This document shows positions 33,194-40,933 of a stretch of DNA of 64,000 bases, in pieces. Under the pieces are notes generated by a model. It worked only from the letters and a program-made list of their open reading frames with translations. It was not told the DNA's origin and ran no database searches. The position numbers were made by a program, and so were the translations under genes. Numbering within the stretch: position 1 is the first letter of the stretch; each line of letters opens with the position of its first letter. Origin of the DNA: DASSUW01 sp963774155 (GTDB lineage: Bacteria > Actinomycetota > Thermoleophilia > Solirubrobacterales > Solirubrobacteraceae); NCBI GenBank assembly GCA_963774155.1, contig CAVZDW010000010.1:496001-560000 (forward strand). The letters run 5' to 3'.

Positions 33194-34051
33194 GTGCGCC
33201 TCCTGACCGCGATTCTCATCGGCTCCACCCTCGTCCTGACCGCCTGCGCCGACGACGACGACGGAGATCAGCAGCCCGCCGCCCAGTCGACGCCCGCAGC
33301 GGCGTCGTGCGACAAGGCCGACCTCGAGACCCACGAGGCCGGCATCCTCACCGTCGGCACCGACAAGCCGGCCTTCCCGCCGTACTTCGTCGACGACGAC
33401 CCGGCCAACGGCAAGGGCTTCGAGAGCGCCGTCGCCTACGCGATCGCCGACCAGCTCGGCTACACGAAGAGCGAGGTCAAGTGGACGGTGGTGCCGTTCA
33501 ACGCCTCCTACCGGCCCGGGCCGAAGGACTTCGACTTCGACGTCAACCAGATCTCGATCACGCCCGCCCGCGCCAAGCGCGTGGACTTCTCGGAGCCCTA
33601 CTACCAGGCTCCGCAGGCCGTGATCGCGACCAAGGGCTCGCCGGCCGCCGGCGCGACGTCGCTGGCCGACCTCAAGGACGTCACGCTCGGTGTGCAGATC
33701 GGGACGACGAGCCTCGACGCCGTCATGGCCTCGATCCAGCCGTCCACGCAGCCGAAGGTGTTCGACGACTCCAACGCGGTCGTCACCGCGCTCAAGCAGG
33801 GCCAGGTCGACGCCGCCGTGGTCGATCTCCCGACCGCGCTCTATCTGACGGCCGTGGAGATCCCCGGTGCGAGCATCGTCGGCCAGTTCGAGGCTCCCGG
33901 CGGGGACAAGTGGGGCGCTCTGCTGGCGAAGGACTCGCCGCTGACCTCCTGCGTGGACGAGGCGATCACCGCCCTGCGTGACTCGGGCGAGCTCGAGTCG
34001 ATCACGCAGAAGTGGATGAGCGACTCGGCCGACGCCCCAGTTCTCAAGTAG
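33194..34051 (+). CDS. Solute-binding lipoprotein of polar amino-acid ABC transporter
   Basis: 285 aa from GTG 33194. The lipoprotein signal (VRLLTAILIGSTLVLTAC) ends in the lipobox LTAC. Family-3 solute-binding features are GILTVGTDKPAFPPYFV near the start, QISITPARAKRVDFSEPYY, and LGVQIGTTSLDAV in the second lobe. The mature protein should be anchored outside the membrane and deliver a polar amino acid, though the ligand cannot be named. The TAG stop shares its G with the permease GTG start. The ten-base spacing from the CDGSH gene suggests continuation of the upstream operon. Confidence 0.92.
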   Translation: MRLLTAILIGSTLVLTACADDDDGDQQPAAQSTPAAASCDKADLETHEAGILTVGTDKPAFPPYFVDDDPANGKGFESAVAYAIADQLGYTKSEVKWTVVPFNASYRPGPKDFDFDVNQISITPARAKRVDFSEPYYQAPQAVIATKGSPAAGATSLADLKDVTLGVQIGTTSLDAVMASIQPSTQPKVFDDSNAVVTALKQGQVDAAVVDLPTALYLTAVEIPGASIVGQFEAPGGDKWGALLAKDSPLTSCVDEAITALRDSGELESITQKWMSDSADAPVLK

Positions 34052-34860
34052 TGGAGGCGACGAGCCGGCGGGCGATCCGCGCGTCGGCCCGGCGGCGCCG
34101 CTCCCAGCGCGGAGCGGCCGTCGCCGCGTTGTCGACCGTGGTGGTGATCGGCGGGTTGGGAGCCATCGTCGTCACCAGCCCTGGGTGGGAGAACGTCCAG
34201 GAGACGTTCTTCTCCTGGCCGGACTTCAAGCGCGCGTTCCCGGACGTGCTCGCCGGCTTCTGGCTCGACGTGCGGATGTTCTGCATCATCGAGGTGGTCG
34301 TGCTGGCGCTCGGGCTGGTCGTGGCGCTGGTGCGGACCTCGCGCGCGGCCGCGCTCTTCCCGCTGCGGCTGATCGGGACCGTCTACACCGACGTGTTCCG
34401 GGGCGTGCCGACGATCCTGCTCGTCTTCCTCGTCGGCTTCGGCGTCCCGGCGCTCGAGCTGTCCGGCCTGCCCACCGACCCGGTGATCCTCGGGGGCGCG
34501 GCGCTCGCCCTGTCCTACTCCGCCTACGTGGCCGAGGTCTACCGCGCGGGGATCGACTCCGTCCACCCCAGCCAGCGCTCCGCGGCGCTGGCCATCGGGC
34601 TGACCGAGGCGCAGGCGCTGCGCCACGTGGTCCTGCCGCAGGCCGTGCGGCGCGTCGTGCCGCCGCTGCTCAACGACTTCATCTCCCTGCAGAAGGACGT
34701 CGCGCTGGTCTCGATCCTCGGGCCGCTCGAGGCCTTCCGGGTGGCGCAGATCGACGCCTCGTCGACCTTCAACTACACGCCGCTGCTGGCCGCGGCGCTG
34801 CTCTACCTGTGCGTGACGGTCCCGCTGGCGCGGGTGGTCGACCGGATGCAGCGCCGATGA
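34051..34860 (+). CDS. Amino-acid ABC transporter permease (HisM/GlnP family)
   Basis: 269 aa from GTG 34051, which overlaps the previous stop. After an arginine-rich cytoplasmic start there are about five or six membrane segments (about 27-46, 70-97, 112-130, 143-165, 236-255). The EAA-type ATPase-contact motif is SAALAIGLTEAQALRHVVLPQAVR (about 173-196). It also overlaps the ATPase gene (ATGA). The family is His/Glu/Gln/Arg/opine permease; only one permease is present, so it probably homodimerises. Confidence 0.92.
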   Translation: MEATSRRAIRASARRRRSQRGAAVAALSTVVVIGGLGAIVVTSPGWENVQETFFSWPDFKRAFPDVLAGFWLDVRMFCIIEVVVLALGLVVALVRTSRAAALFPLRLIGTVYTDVFRGVPTILLVFLVGFGVPALELSGLPTDPVILGGAALALSYSAYVAEVYRAGIDSVHPSQRSAALAIGLTEAQALRHVVLPQAVRRVVPPLLNDFISLQKDVALVSILGPLEAFRVAQIDASSTFNYTPLLAAALLYLCVTVPLARVVDRMQRR

Positions 34861-35600
34861 CCGTCCCCGTGCTCGAGGTCCAGGGCGTGACCAAGGCGTA
34901 CGGCGAGGTCGAGGTGCTGCGCGGGATCGACCTCGCCGTCGACGAGCACAAGGCGGTGGCGCTGATCGGCGCCTCCGGCTCGGGGAAGTCGACGCTGCTG
35001 CGGTGCGTCGACCTGCTCGAGGAGATCGACGACGGCGACGTGCTGCTCGACGGCGAGGTGATCACGGATCCGTCCGTGGAGCCGGTGGCGGTGCGCCGGA
35101 AGCTCGGGATGGTCTTCCAGGCCTACAACCTCTTCCCGCACCGGTCGGTGCTCGACAACGTCGTCCTCGGGCCGGTGCGCGCGCACGGCGTCTCCCGCGC
35201 GGAGGCGCGTGAGCGGGGGCGTGAGCTGCTGGCGCGCTTCGGGCTCGCCGGGCGCGAGGACGAGCACCCCGACCGTCTGTCCGGCGGCCAGCAGCAGCGC
35301 GTGGCCATCGTCCGCGCGCTCGCCACCCAGCCGCGGGCGCTGCTGCTCGACGAGGTGACGAGCGCGCTCGACCCCGAGCTGGTCGGCGAGGTGCTGGCCG
35401 TCATCCGCGATCTCAAGGCCGAGGGGATGACCATGCTCATCGCCACGCACGAGATGGCCTTCGCACGCGACGTGGCCGACGAGGTGTGCTTCCTGCACGA
35501 GGGCCGCCTGCTGGAGCGCGGCCCGGCGGACCAGATCCTCAGCGCGCCCGAGCGGCCGGAGACCCAGCGCTTCCTGCGACGGCTGCTGGAGGCTCGATGA
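34857..35600 (+). CDS. Amino-acid ABC transporter ATP-binding protein (GlnQ/HisP family)
   Basis: 247 aa. Walker A is GASGSGKST, the Q-loop is VFQAYNLFPHR, the signature is LSGGQQQRVAIVRA, Walker B is ALLLDEVTSALDPE and the switch is IATHEM. It completes the three-gene importer 33194-35600, each gene overlapping the next. The 3' end overlaps the convergent iron-enzyme gene by 62 bases. Confidence 0.93.
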   Translation: MTVPVLEVQGVTKAYGEVEVLRGIDLAVDEHKAVALIGASGSGKSTLLRCVDLLEEIDDGDVLLDGEVITDPSVEPVAVRRKLGMVFQAYNLFPHRSVLDNVVLGPVRAHGVSRAEARERGRELLARFGLAGREDEHPDRLSGGQQQRVAIVRALATQPRALLLDEVTSALDPELVGEVLAVIRDLKAEGMTMLIATHEMAFARDVADEVCFLHEGRLLERGPADQILSAPERPETQRFLRRLLEAR

Positions 35601-36549
35601 GGGAGCTCCCGCCCGCGTGCCACGCGTCCAGGAGGTGGCGGGCGAAGCGGCCCTCGAGCTCGACGAGCGCGGCCGCGCCCCAGAGGATGTCCGGCTCCAG
35701 CCGCGGGTCCTGCTTGGCGAGCCCGCCCGCGAGGTCGACGGCGGCGACGTTCTCGTGGACGGCGTCGGCCACCACGTGCTCGTCGAAGAACGCGGTGGCG
35801 TCGTGCAGCCCGAGACGGCGCAGGCCGTTGGCGTAGCGGCGGTTGGGGATCGCCGAGCTCATCTCGAACAGCGCGAGGTGGCCGACGATCGCTCCCCGCA
35901 GCCGGCGGTGAAGCCCGAACATCGACATGAGGTTGACGGTTGCCAGCGTGACGGCCGGGATGTGGTCGACGTAGGCGCCGTAGCGGCTGTCGAGACCGAG
36001 CGCGTCCATCGCGTCGGCGAAGAGCTTCGCGTGGATCCTGGCCGGGTCGCCGCCGCCGTACTCGTCGGCCTGGATCTCGACCATCGCCGCCTTCGGGCCG
36101 CCGCTCAGGCGCGGGAGCGCCCATGAGTGCGGGTCGGCCTCCTTGAGCTGGTAGGCCGACCGGTGGATGACGAACTCGAGGTAGTGCTCGAGCGTGCCGC
36201 GGCGCTCGAGGTGCTTGGAGAGCGACGGCGCCTCGTCGGCGGCCTCGACGGCACGCAGGGCGAGGTCCATCGGCGCGCCGCCGGCCGGCACGGGGACGTC
36301 GCGGCGGAGGGCGGCCTCGAACTCGCCCTCGAGCTCCGCCCGCAGGGCGAGCAGCCCGGGCGCCCACTCCCAGCGGTCGTCGACCCCGGGCAGACCGCGG
36401 TAGTGCAGCTCGTAACAGAGGTAGAGGGCGAGCTGGAGATCCTCCTCGTCGCTCGGGGCGGGAGCGGGCGGGAGCGGGGAGACCGGGCCGGTGAGCGCGT
36501 CGAGGAGCAGTGCGGTCAGCGGCCCGCGGGGACCGGGCAGGGCGGACAC
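35539..36549 (-). CDS. Iron-containing redox enzyme family protein (haem-oxygenase-like diiron fold)
   Basis: 336 aa from GTG 36549. Candidate metal ligands of the haem-oxygenase-like oxidase (HDO) superfamily are EHYLEFVIHR (first helix), VEIQADEYGGG (the D/E-E-Y-G signature) and FFDEHVVADAVHE (E/H/D pair in the last core helix). Known HDO members oxidise amino acids or fatty acids, as in N-oxygenases and UndA. The reaction here is unknown. A very good SigB-type promoter (GTTTCT-N15-GGGTAG) lies ten bases before the start and inside the 3' end of the upstream YbdK gene. The gene is convergent with and overlaps the amino-acid transporter. Confidence 0.8.
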   Translation of the reverse strand: MSALPGPRGPLTALLLDALTGPVSPLPPAPAPSDEEDLQLALYLCYELHYRGLPGVDDRWEWAPGLLALRAELEGEFEAALRRDVPVPAGGAPMDLALRAVEAADEAPSLSKHLERRGTLEHYLEFVIHRSAYQLKEADPHSWALPRLSGGPKAAMVEIQADEYGGGDPARIHAKLFADAMDALGLDSRYGAYVDHIPAVTLATVNLMSMFGLHRRLRGAIVGHLALFEMSSAIPNRRYANGLRRLGLHDATAFFDEHVVADAVHENVAAVDLAGGLAKQDPRLEPDILWGAAALVELEGRFARHLLDAWHAGGSSLIEPPAAVAGSAGSPAARAR

Positions 36550-36559
36550 GACTCTGGCC

Positions 36560-36586
36560 CTACCCCGACGGATCAGGGGGAGAAAC
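36560..36586 (-). promoter_or_regulatory. SigB-type promoter for the iron redox enzyme gene
   Basis: Minus strand: GTTTCT (36586-36581), 15-base spacer, GGGTAG (36565-36560), ten bases before the GTG at 36549. The spacing is the same as at the CsbD promoter. The -35 falls inside the last codons of the upstream gene, so the enzyme can be induced independently of it. Confidence 0.65.
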
Positions 36587-37631
36587 GGTCAGCGAGCCAG
36601 CCGACGAGCCCGCGCAGGCCACGCTCGGCCGCGATCTCGCGCTGGCGGGTGTATCCCTCGCCCGCGGGCATCGGCACGCCGAGGTCCCCGGCGAGCCGGG
36701 CGACGCGCTCGCGCGTCGAATGGCGCTCGCCGGTCTCGAGGTCGATCATCGTGCCGTCGAGCCCGTGCCGGCAGGCCGACCAGCGGTTCTGATCGATGCG
36801 CCAGGACTCGGCCGTCGGCAGGCGCTCGCCGGCGTCGTGACGGTCGGCCAGCCGGGCGACGAGCGCGACGACCAGCGTGGCGATGGCCTCGGTCTCGGCC
36901 ACCGTCGCCTGGGTGTCCGGGACGCGCACTTCGAGCGTGCCGTAGACCGGGTGCAGGCGCAGCTCCCACCACCACTGGCGCGGGTCGTCGAAGCCGCACC
37001 AGCGCAGCGCTTCGGCGTAGGCGTCGAAGCTCTCCAGGCTCGGCGGCACGCCCTGGCGCGGAAGCAGGCCCGAGATGCGCGAGCGCACCGACGCCAGGCC
37101 GCTGTCCGCGCCCTCGTAGAACGGCGCGTTGGCGGCCATGGCGGCGAGCTCGGGCAGGTACGAGCGCAGGGCGTTGTAGACGGCCAGCGCCCGGTCGGCG
37201 CCGCGGACGGCGAGGTGGACGTGCAGCCCGAAGACGAGCTGGCGCCGCGCGACGGCCGCGTACTCGGCGCCGATCGCCCGGTAGCGCGGGCGGTCGTTGA
37301 GCGGGCCCGAGCCGGCGGCGAACGGGTGCGCCCCCGCGCCCGCCAGGCGGAAGCGCCCGGCGGTGTTGGCGGCCAGCGCGGCGCGTACCTCGGCGAGCTC
37401 CGCCGCCGCGTCCCGCACCGTGGGGTGCGGGGCGGTCACGATCTCCAGCTGGGCGGCCGGCATCTCGAGCTTCAGGCGCGGGTCGTCGCCGACCACCTCG
37501 GCCGCCGCGGGCGCCAGATCCAGCGTCTCGGCGTCGAGCAGCATCAGCTCCTCCTCGAGGCCGATCGTGGCCTGGGCGGGCTCCTCGAACGCGGCCCGCA
37601 GCGCGGCGGCCGTGGGCAGCGACTCGTGCAC
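36573..37631 (-). CDS. Carboxylate-amine ligase, YbdK family (glutamate-cysteine ligase GCS2)
   Basis: 352 aa from GTG 37631. The GCS2 signature opens with TIGLEEELMLLD, and the ATP/metal-site region includes FGLHVHLAV, with paired His. Downstream motifs are RLHPVYGTLEVRVPDTQATV and IDQNRWSACRHGLDG. YbdK proteins ligate an amine to a carboxylate, weakly forming gamma-glutamylcysteine; the physiological substrate is unclear. The start is only 24 bases from the divergent methyltransferase GTG, leaving no normal room for two promoters. A long upstream reading frame to 38393 crosses the neighbour and is a shadow. Confidence 0.9.
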   Translation of the reverse strand: MHESLPTAAALRAAFEEPAQATIGLEEELMLLDAETLDLAPAAAEVVGDDPRLKLEMPAAQLEIVTAPHPTVRDAAAELAEVRAALAANTAGRFRLAGAGAHPFAAGSGPLNDRPRYRAIGAEYAAVARRQLVFGLHVHLAVRGADRALAVYNALRSYLPELAAMAANAPFYEGADSGLASVRSRISGLLPRQGVPPSLESFDAYAEALRWCGFDDPRQWWWELRLHPVYGTLEVRVPDTQATVAETEAIATLVVALVARLADRHDAGERLPTAESWRIDQNRWSACRHGLDGTMIDLETGERHSTRERVARLAGDLGVPMPAGEGYTRQREIAAERGLRGLVGWLADRFSP

Positions 37632-37655
37632 GGACCGGGAGGGTAGGGCGCGTCC

Positions 37656-38333
37656 GTGCGGCTCGTGACCCCGCCCGGCGTCTTCCGTCCGATCAGCGAC
37701 ACGTGGCTCCTGGCCGACGCGCTCGACGACGAGCGCCTCCTCGAGGGCGCGCGCGTGCTCGACCTCTGCTCGGGGAGCGGCGCGCTGGCCATCCGGGCGG
37801 CGCTCGGCGGCGCCCGCGAGGTGGTCGCGGTCGACGTCTCGCGCCGCGCCGTGGCCACCATCCGGCTCAACGCGACGCTCAACCACGTGCGCGTGCGCGC
37901 GCGCAGGGGGGACCTGTTCGACGCGGTCGCCGGCGAGCAGTTCGACGCGATCGTCTCCAACCCGCCGTACGTGCCGTCGCCGGCGGACGAGCTCCCCGCG
38001 CGCGGTCCCCAGCGTGCCTGGGAAGCCGGCCGCGACGGCCGGGCGGTGCTCGACGCGATCTGCGCCGGCGCGCCCGGGCACCTGCGGCCGGGCGGCGTCG
38101 TGCTGATCGCCCACTCCTCGATCCTCGGCTACGCGCAGACGGCCGCGGCGCTCTGCGCCGGCGAGCTCGAGGTCGACGTCGCGGCCAGCGAGCGCGGTCC
38201 GCTGGGGCCGCTGATGCAGGCCCGCCGCGCCCATCTCGAGGCCGAGGGCCTGCTCGCTCCGGGGCAGGTGGAGGAGGACGTCCTCGTCGTCCGCGGCCGC
38301 TTGGTCAGGGACGAACTGCAACTGCGGCATTGA
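37656..38333 (+). CDS. HemK/PrmC-like class I methyltransferase
   Basis: 225 aa. SAM motif I is VLDLCSGSGALAI, the acidic motif is VVAVDVS, and the catalytic NPPY motif is VSNPPYVP, which is specific to N-methyltransferases acting on glutamine, lysine or bases. It is shorter than PrmC and lacks its N-terminal domain, so it resembles the HemK2/Mtq2 group. GGGTAG lies nine bases before the GTG, with no good -35. The final residues (RDELQLRH) are encoded by the left end of repeat copy 3. Confidence 0.88.
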   Translation: MRLVTPPGVFRPISDTWLLADALDDERLLEGARVLDLCSGSGALAIRAALGGAREVVAVDVSRRAVATIRLNATLNHVRVRARRGDLFDAVAGEQFDAIVSNPPYVPSPADELPARGPQRAWEAGRDGRAVLDAICAGAPGHLRPGGVVLIAHSSILGYAQTAAALCAGELEVDVAASERGPLGPLMQARRAHLEAEGLLAPGQVEEDVLVVRGRLVRDELQLRH

Positions 38334-38453
38334 GGGAGGCGGGATCGGCCGGCGGTGGGACGAGTGGCACGTTTTGCCTTGCATAGGGTGCAAAACGTGC
38401 CACGCCCTCGCAGCGGCCGGATGCCTCGCTTCCCTACCCAGCCGCAGTTCGTG
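38311..38453. repeat. Palindromic intergenic repeat, copy 3, with strong hairpin
   Basis: About 143 bp. The left end reads ACGAACTGCAACTGCGGCAT and the right end, on the minus strand, ACGAACTGCGGCTGGGTAGG, both matching the other two copies. The centre holds a perfect 14-bp stem at 38364-38377 and 38390-38403 (GTGGCACGTTTTGC) with a 12-base loop. It starts inside the methyltransferase gene and ends about 60 bases before the Ku start. It may terminate the former's transcript; the stem is followed by a C/G-rich tract, not T. Confidence 0.65.
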
Positions 38454-38512
38454 AACCGCAAGCGAACGTGCGTACGTTGGTGACCGACCGCGCGGGGCGG
38501 CACAATGGAGGT

Positions 38513-39367
38513 ATGGCTCGATCGATCTGGAGCGGCGCGATCTCCTTCGGACTGGTGAACGTGCCCGTGAAGCTCTACTCCGCGGTGTCTCGTAAGACGG
38601 TGCGGTTCAACATGCTCAACGCGGAGACGGGCAACCGGATCCAGCAGAAGCGCGTGGACCCGGAGACCGGCGAGGAAGTGCCGTTCGACCGCCTCGTCAA
38701 GGGCTTCGAACTGACCAAGGACCGCTACGTCGTCATCTCGCCGGACGAGCTCGACGCGCTCGATCCGGAGCGCACGCGGACGATCCAGATCGAGGACTTC
38801 GTGGACCAGGTCGACATCGACCCGATCTACTACGACCACCCGTACTACCTCGTGCCCGACAAGGGCGCGGCGAAGGCCTACGGGCTGCTGCTCAACGCCA
38901 TGGAGGCGTCGGCCAAGGTCGCCATCGCGCGCGTGGTCATCCGGTCCAAGGAGGCGCTCGTCGCCATCCGCCCGGCCGGCGAGCTGCTGATGATGGAGAC
39001 GATGATCTTCCACGACGAGGTCGTGCCCCACGACGACCTCGACGACCTGCCGGACTCCAAGGACCTCAAGGTCTCCGACCGCGAGGTCAAGATGGCCCAG
39101 CAGCTCATCGACTCCCTCTCGAGCGAGTTCGACCCGTCGCAGTACCGCGACGAGTACCGCGAGAAGGTGCTCGAGCTGATCGAGCGCAAGGCCTCCGGCG
39201 AGGAGATCGCCGTCCAGCCCGAGGCGCCCGCGCCGGCCAAGGTCCCCGACCTCATGGCCGCGCTCGAGGCGAGCCTCGCCGCGGTCAAGAGCGACGACGA
39301 AGGCGGCGGCTCCAAGAAGTCGCCGGCCAAGAAGCCGGCGCGCCAGAAAGCCGCCGCCAAGTCCTGA
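38513..39367 (+). CDS. ku: Non-homologous end-joining protein Ku
   Basis: 284 aa from the ATG at 38513, with GGAG just upstream. The Ku core begins MARSIWSGAISFGLVNVPVKLYS and includes the conserved KGFELTKDRYVVISPDEL and YDHPYYLVPDKGAAKAYGLL. The C-terminal tail is Lys/Ala/Pro-rich (SKKSPAKKPARQKAA) and should add DNA contacts, as in longer bacterial Ku proteins. It forms a homodimeric ring on DNA ends and recruits LigD parts, which are encoded at 30684 and 61183. A candidate promoter TTGGTG-N18-CACAAT lies just upstream. Confidence 0.95.
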   Translation: MARSIWSGAISFGLVNVPVKLYSAVSRKTVRFNMLNAETGNRIQQKRVDPETGEEVPFDRLVKGFELTKDRYVVISPDELDALDPERTRTIQIEDFVDQVDIDPIYYDHPYYLVPDKGAAKAYGLLLNAMEASAKVAIARVVIRSKEALVAIRPAGELLMMETMIFHDEVVPHDDLDDLPDSKDLKVSDREVKMAQQLIDSLSSEFDPSQYRDEYREKVLELIERKASGEEIAVQPEAPAPAKVPDLMAALEASLAAVKSDDEGGGSKKSPAKKPARQKAAAKS

Positions 39368-40771
39368 TCAGGCCGCGGACGGGACCGCGATCTCCTCCAG
39401 CTGCGCCTCGGCGCGGCCCTTCGGCAATCCGGTCGCGGCGACGACGAACGCGGCGGCCATGACGCCGGCCATGATCCACGCGATCGTCTGCGTCGAGTCG
39501 GCGACCGCGGCCGGGCCGGAGTCCGCGCCGACGACCAGCGAGCCCATGATGGCCAGGCCGAGGCTGGCACCGAGGTTGCGGACGGTCTGCGTGATGCCCG
39601 TCACCTCGCCGTAGCCGGCGTCCGGCGCGCGGTTGAGCGCGTCGGTGCTCACGGGGCCGAGCACGAGCCCGAGACCGGCGCCGGCGAGCATCACGGCCGG
39701 CCACTGCGTGCCGAAGTCGAGGCCCGGGATCTTGTGCGCCCAGAGGGCGAAGCCGACGGCCGACGCGATGCTGCCGAGCACGATCGCCGGCCGGGCGCCG
39801 TGCTTGTCCACGATCCGCCCGCCCCACTGCGCCGCGGCCGCGAAGCCGCCGAAGAAGACGAGCAGGAACACGCCGGCCTGCGTGGCCGTGTCGCCCAGCG
39901 ACGCCTGCGCGTACACGCTGGCGAAGAAGAAGAACGGCACGAAGACCGCCGACATCAGCAGCAGCACCGCGTTGTCGACCGCGAACGCGCGCCGGGCGAA
40001 CAGGCGCATCCGGATCAGCGGCTCGGCGCGGCGCAGCTCGTAGGCCACGAAGGCGGCGAGCAGGGCCACGCCCGCGGCGATCGAGCCGATCGTGGCCGCG
40101 CTGCCCCAGCCCCAGGTGCCGGCCTGCTGGAGGCCGAGCACGACGAGGCCCATGGCGGCGGTGATCAGCGCCGCGCCGGTGACGTCGATCCGGGTGTCCG
40201 AGCGAGCCTGCGCCGGCTTGGCGTAGGCGATCAGGACGAGGGCGATCAGCGCGACCGGGATGTTGATCCAGAAGATCGCCCGCCAGGTCCACTCGGTCAG
40301 GTAGCCGCCGGCCAGCGGCCCGATGGCGGTCAGTGCGCCGGTGATCCCGAAGAACGCGGCCAGCGCCTTGCCGCGCTCACGCACGGGGAAGGCACTCACC
40401 ACGATGGCGAGGGCGGCGGGGAAGAGCAGCGCGGCAAACGCGCCTTGGATGACGCGGAACCCGATCATCCACGTCTCGCCGATGCCGCCCGTCGGCGTCG
40501 CGCCGCAGAGCGCCGACGCGGTGGCGAAGCCGATCACGCCGACGGTCACCATCCGCCGGCGGCCGAGTACATCGGCGAGCTTGCCGCCGAGCATGAAGAG
40601 AGCGGCGAGCGAGAGCAGGTAGCCGTTGACGATCCACTGGGTCCCCGTCGCGGAGAGCGAGAGGTCCTTCTGGAGGTCGGGAACGGCGAGGCTGACGATC
40701 GTCTGGTCGATGAACATCATCGCCACGGCGGCGATCATCGCCGCCAGCACGAGTTTCGACGAACGGTGCAC
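39368..40771 (-). CDS. MFS drug-efflux transporter, DHA2 (14-TMS) family
   Basis: 467 aa from GTG 40771. Fourteen hydrophobic segments are visible, with the DHA motif FIDQTIVSLAVPDLQKDL in the first helix, motif A GGKLADVLGRRRMVTVG in loop 2-3, and GPLAGGYLTEWTWRAIFWINIPV (motif C region) in TM5-6. It is a proton-driven exporter, probably of drugs or other toxic compounds. It is divergent from a LuxR/ATPase regulator gene; the shared intergenic region contains the palindrome GTACCGCGGTAC, so regulation by that protein is plausible. It ends directly against the Ku gene end. Confidence 0.92.
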   Translation of the reverse strand: MHRSSKLVLAAMIAAVAMMFIDQTIVSLAVPDLQKDLSLSATGTQWIVNGYLLSLAALFMLGGKLADVLGRRRMVTVGVIGFATASALCGATPTGGIGETWMIGFRVIQGAFAALLFPAALAIVVSAFPVRERGKALAAFFGITGALTAIGPLAGGYLTEWTWRAIFWINIPVALIALVLIAYAKPAQARSDTRIDVTGAALITAAMGLVVLGLQQAGTWGWGSAATIGSIAAGVALLAAFVAYELRRAEPLIRMRLFARRAFAVDNAVLLLMSAVFVPFFFFASVYAQASLGDTATQAGVFLLVFFGGFAAAAQWGGRIVDKHGARPAIVLGSIASAVGFALWAHKIPGLDFGTQWPAVMLAGAGLGLVLGPVSTDALNRAPDAGYGEVTGITQTVRNLGASLGLAIMGSLVVGADSGPAAVADSTQTIAWIMAGVMAAAFVVAATGLPKGRAEAQLEEIAVPSAA

Positions 40772-40843
40772 GGAGAGGGCTCCTTCGGTCTGGGGAGGTG
40801 CGACCACACGTCGGAGCATCCGTCCACCGCCGCGCCGCGTCGT

Positions 40844-40885
40844 CAGTACCGCGGTACGCAGCCGGCCCGCCGCGGCCGTACGTAG
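40844..40885. promoter_or_regulatory. Paired palindromic motifs between MFS exporter and LuxR-type regulator
   Basis: Motif A is CAGTACCGCGGTACGCAG (40844-40861), whose centre is the perfect palindrome GTACCGCGGTAC. Motif B is CGTACGTAG (40877-40885). A near copy of both, in reverse order, occurs at 43622-43666 before the three-repeat secreted protein gene. They are candidate operators for the regulator at 40934. Confidence 0.45.
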
Positions 40886-40933
40886 ACGGGCCGCGTGCTT
40901 GGCGGGGGCATGTACAGCGATTACGATCGGTGA

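Noticed and set aside
38311..38453. Insertion sequence or CRISPR interpretation of the palindromic repeats
   Set aside because: No transposase, no target-site duplication recognised, and copies are far apart rather than in an array.
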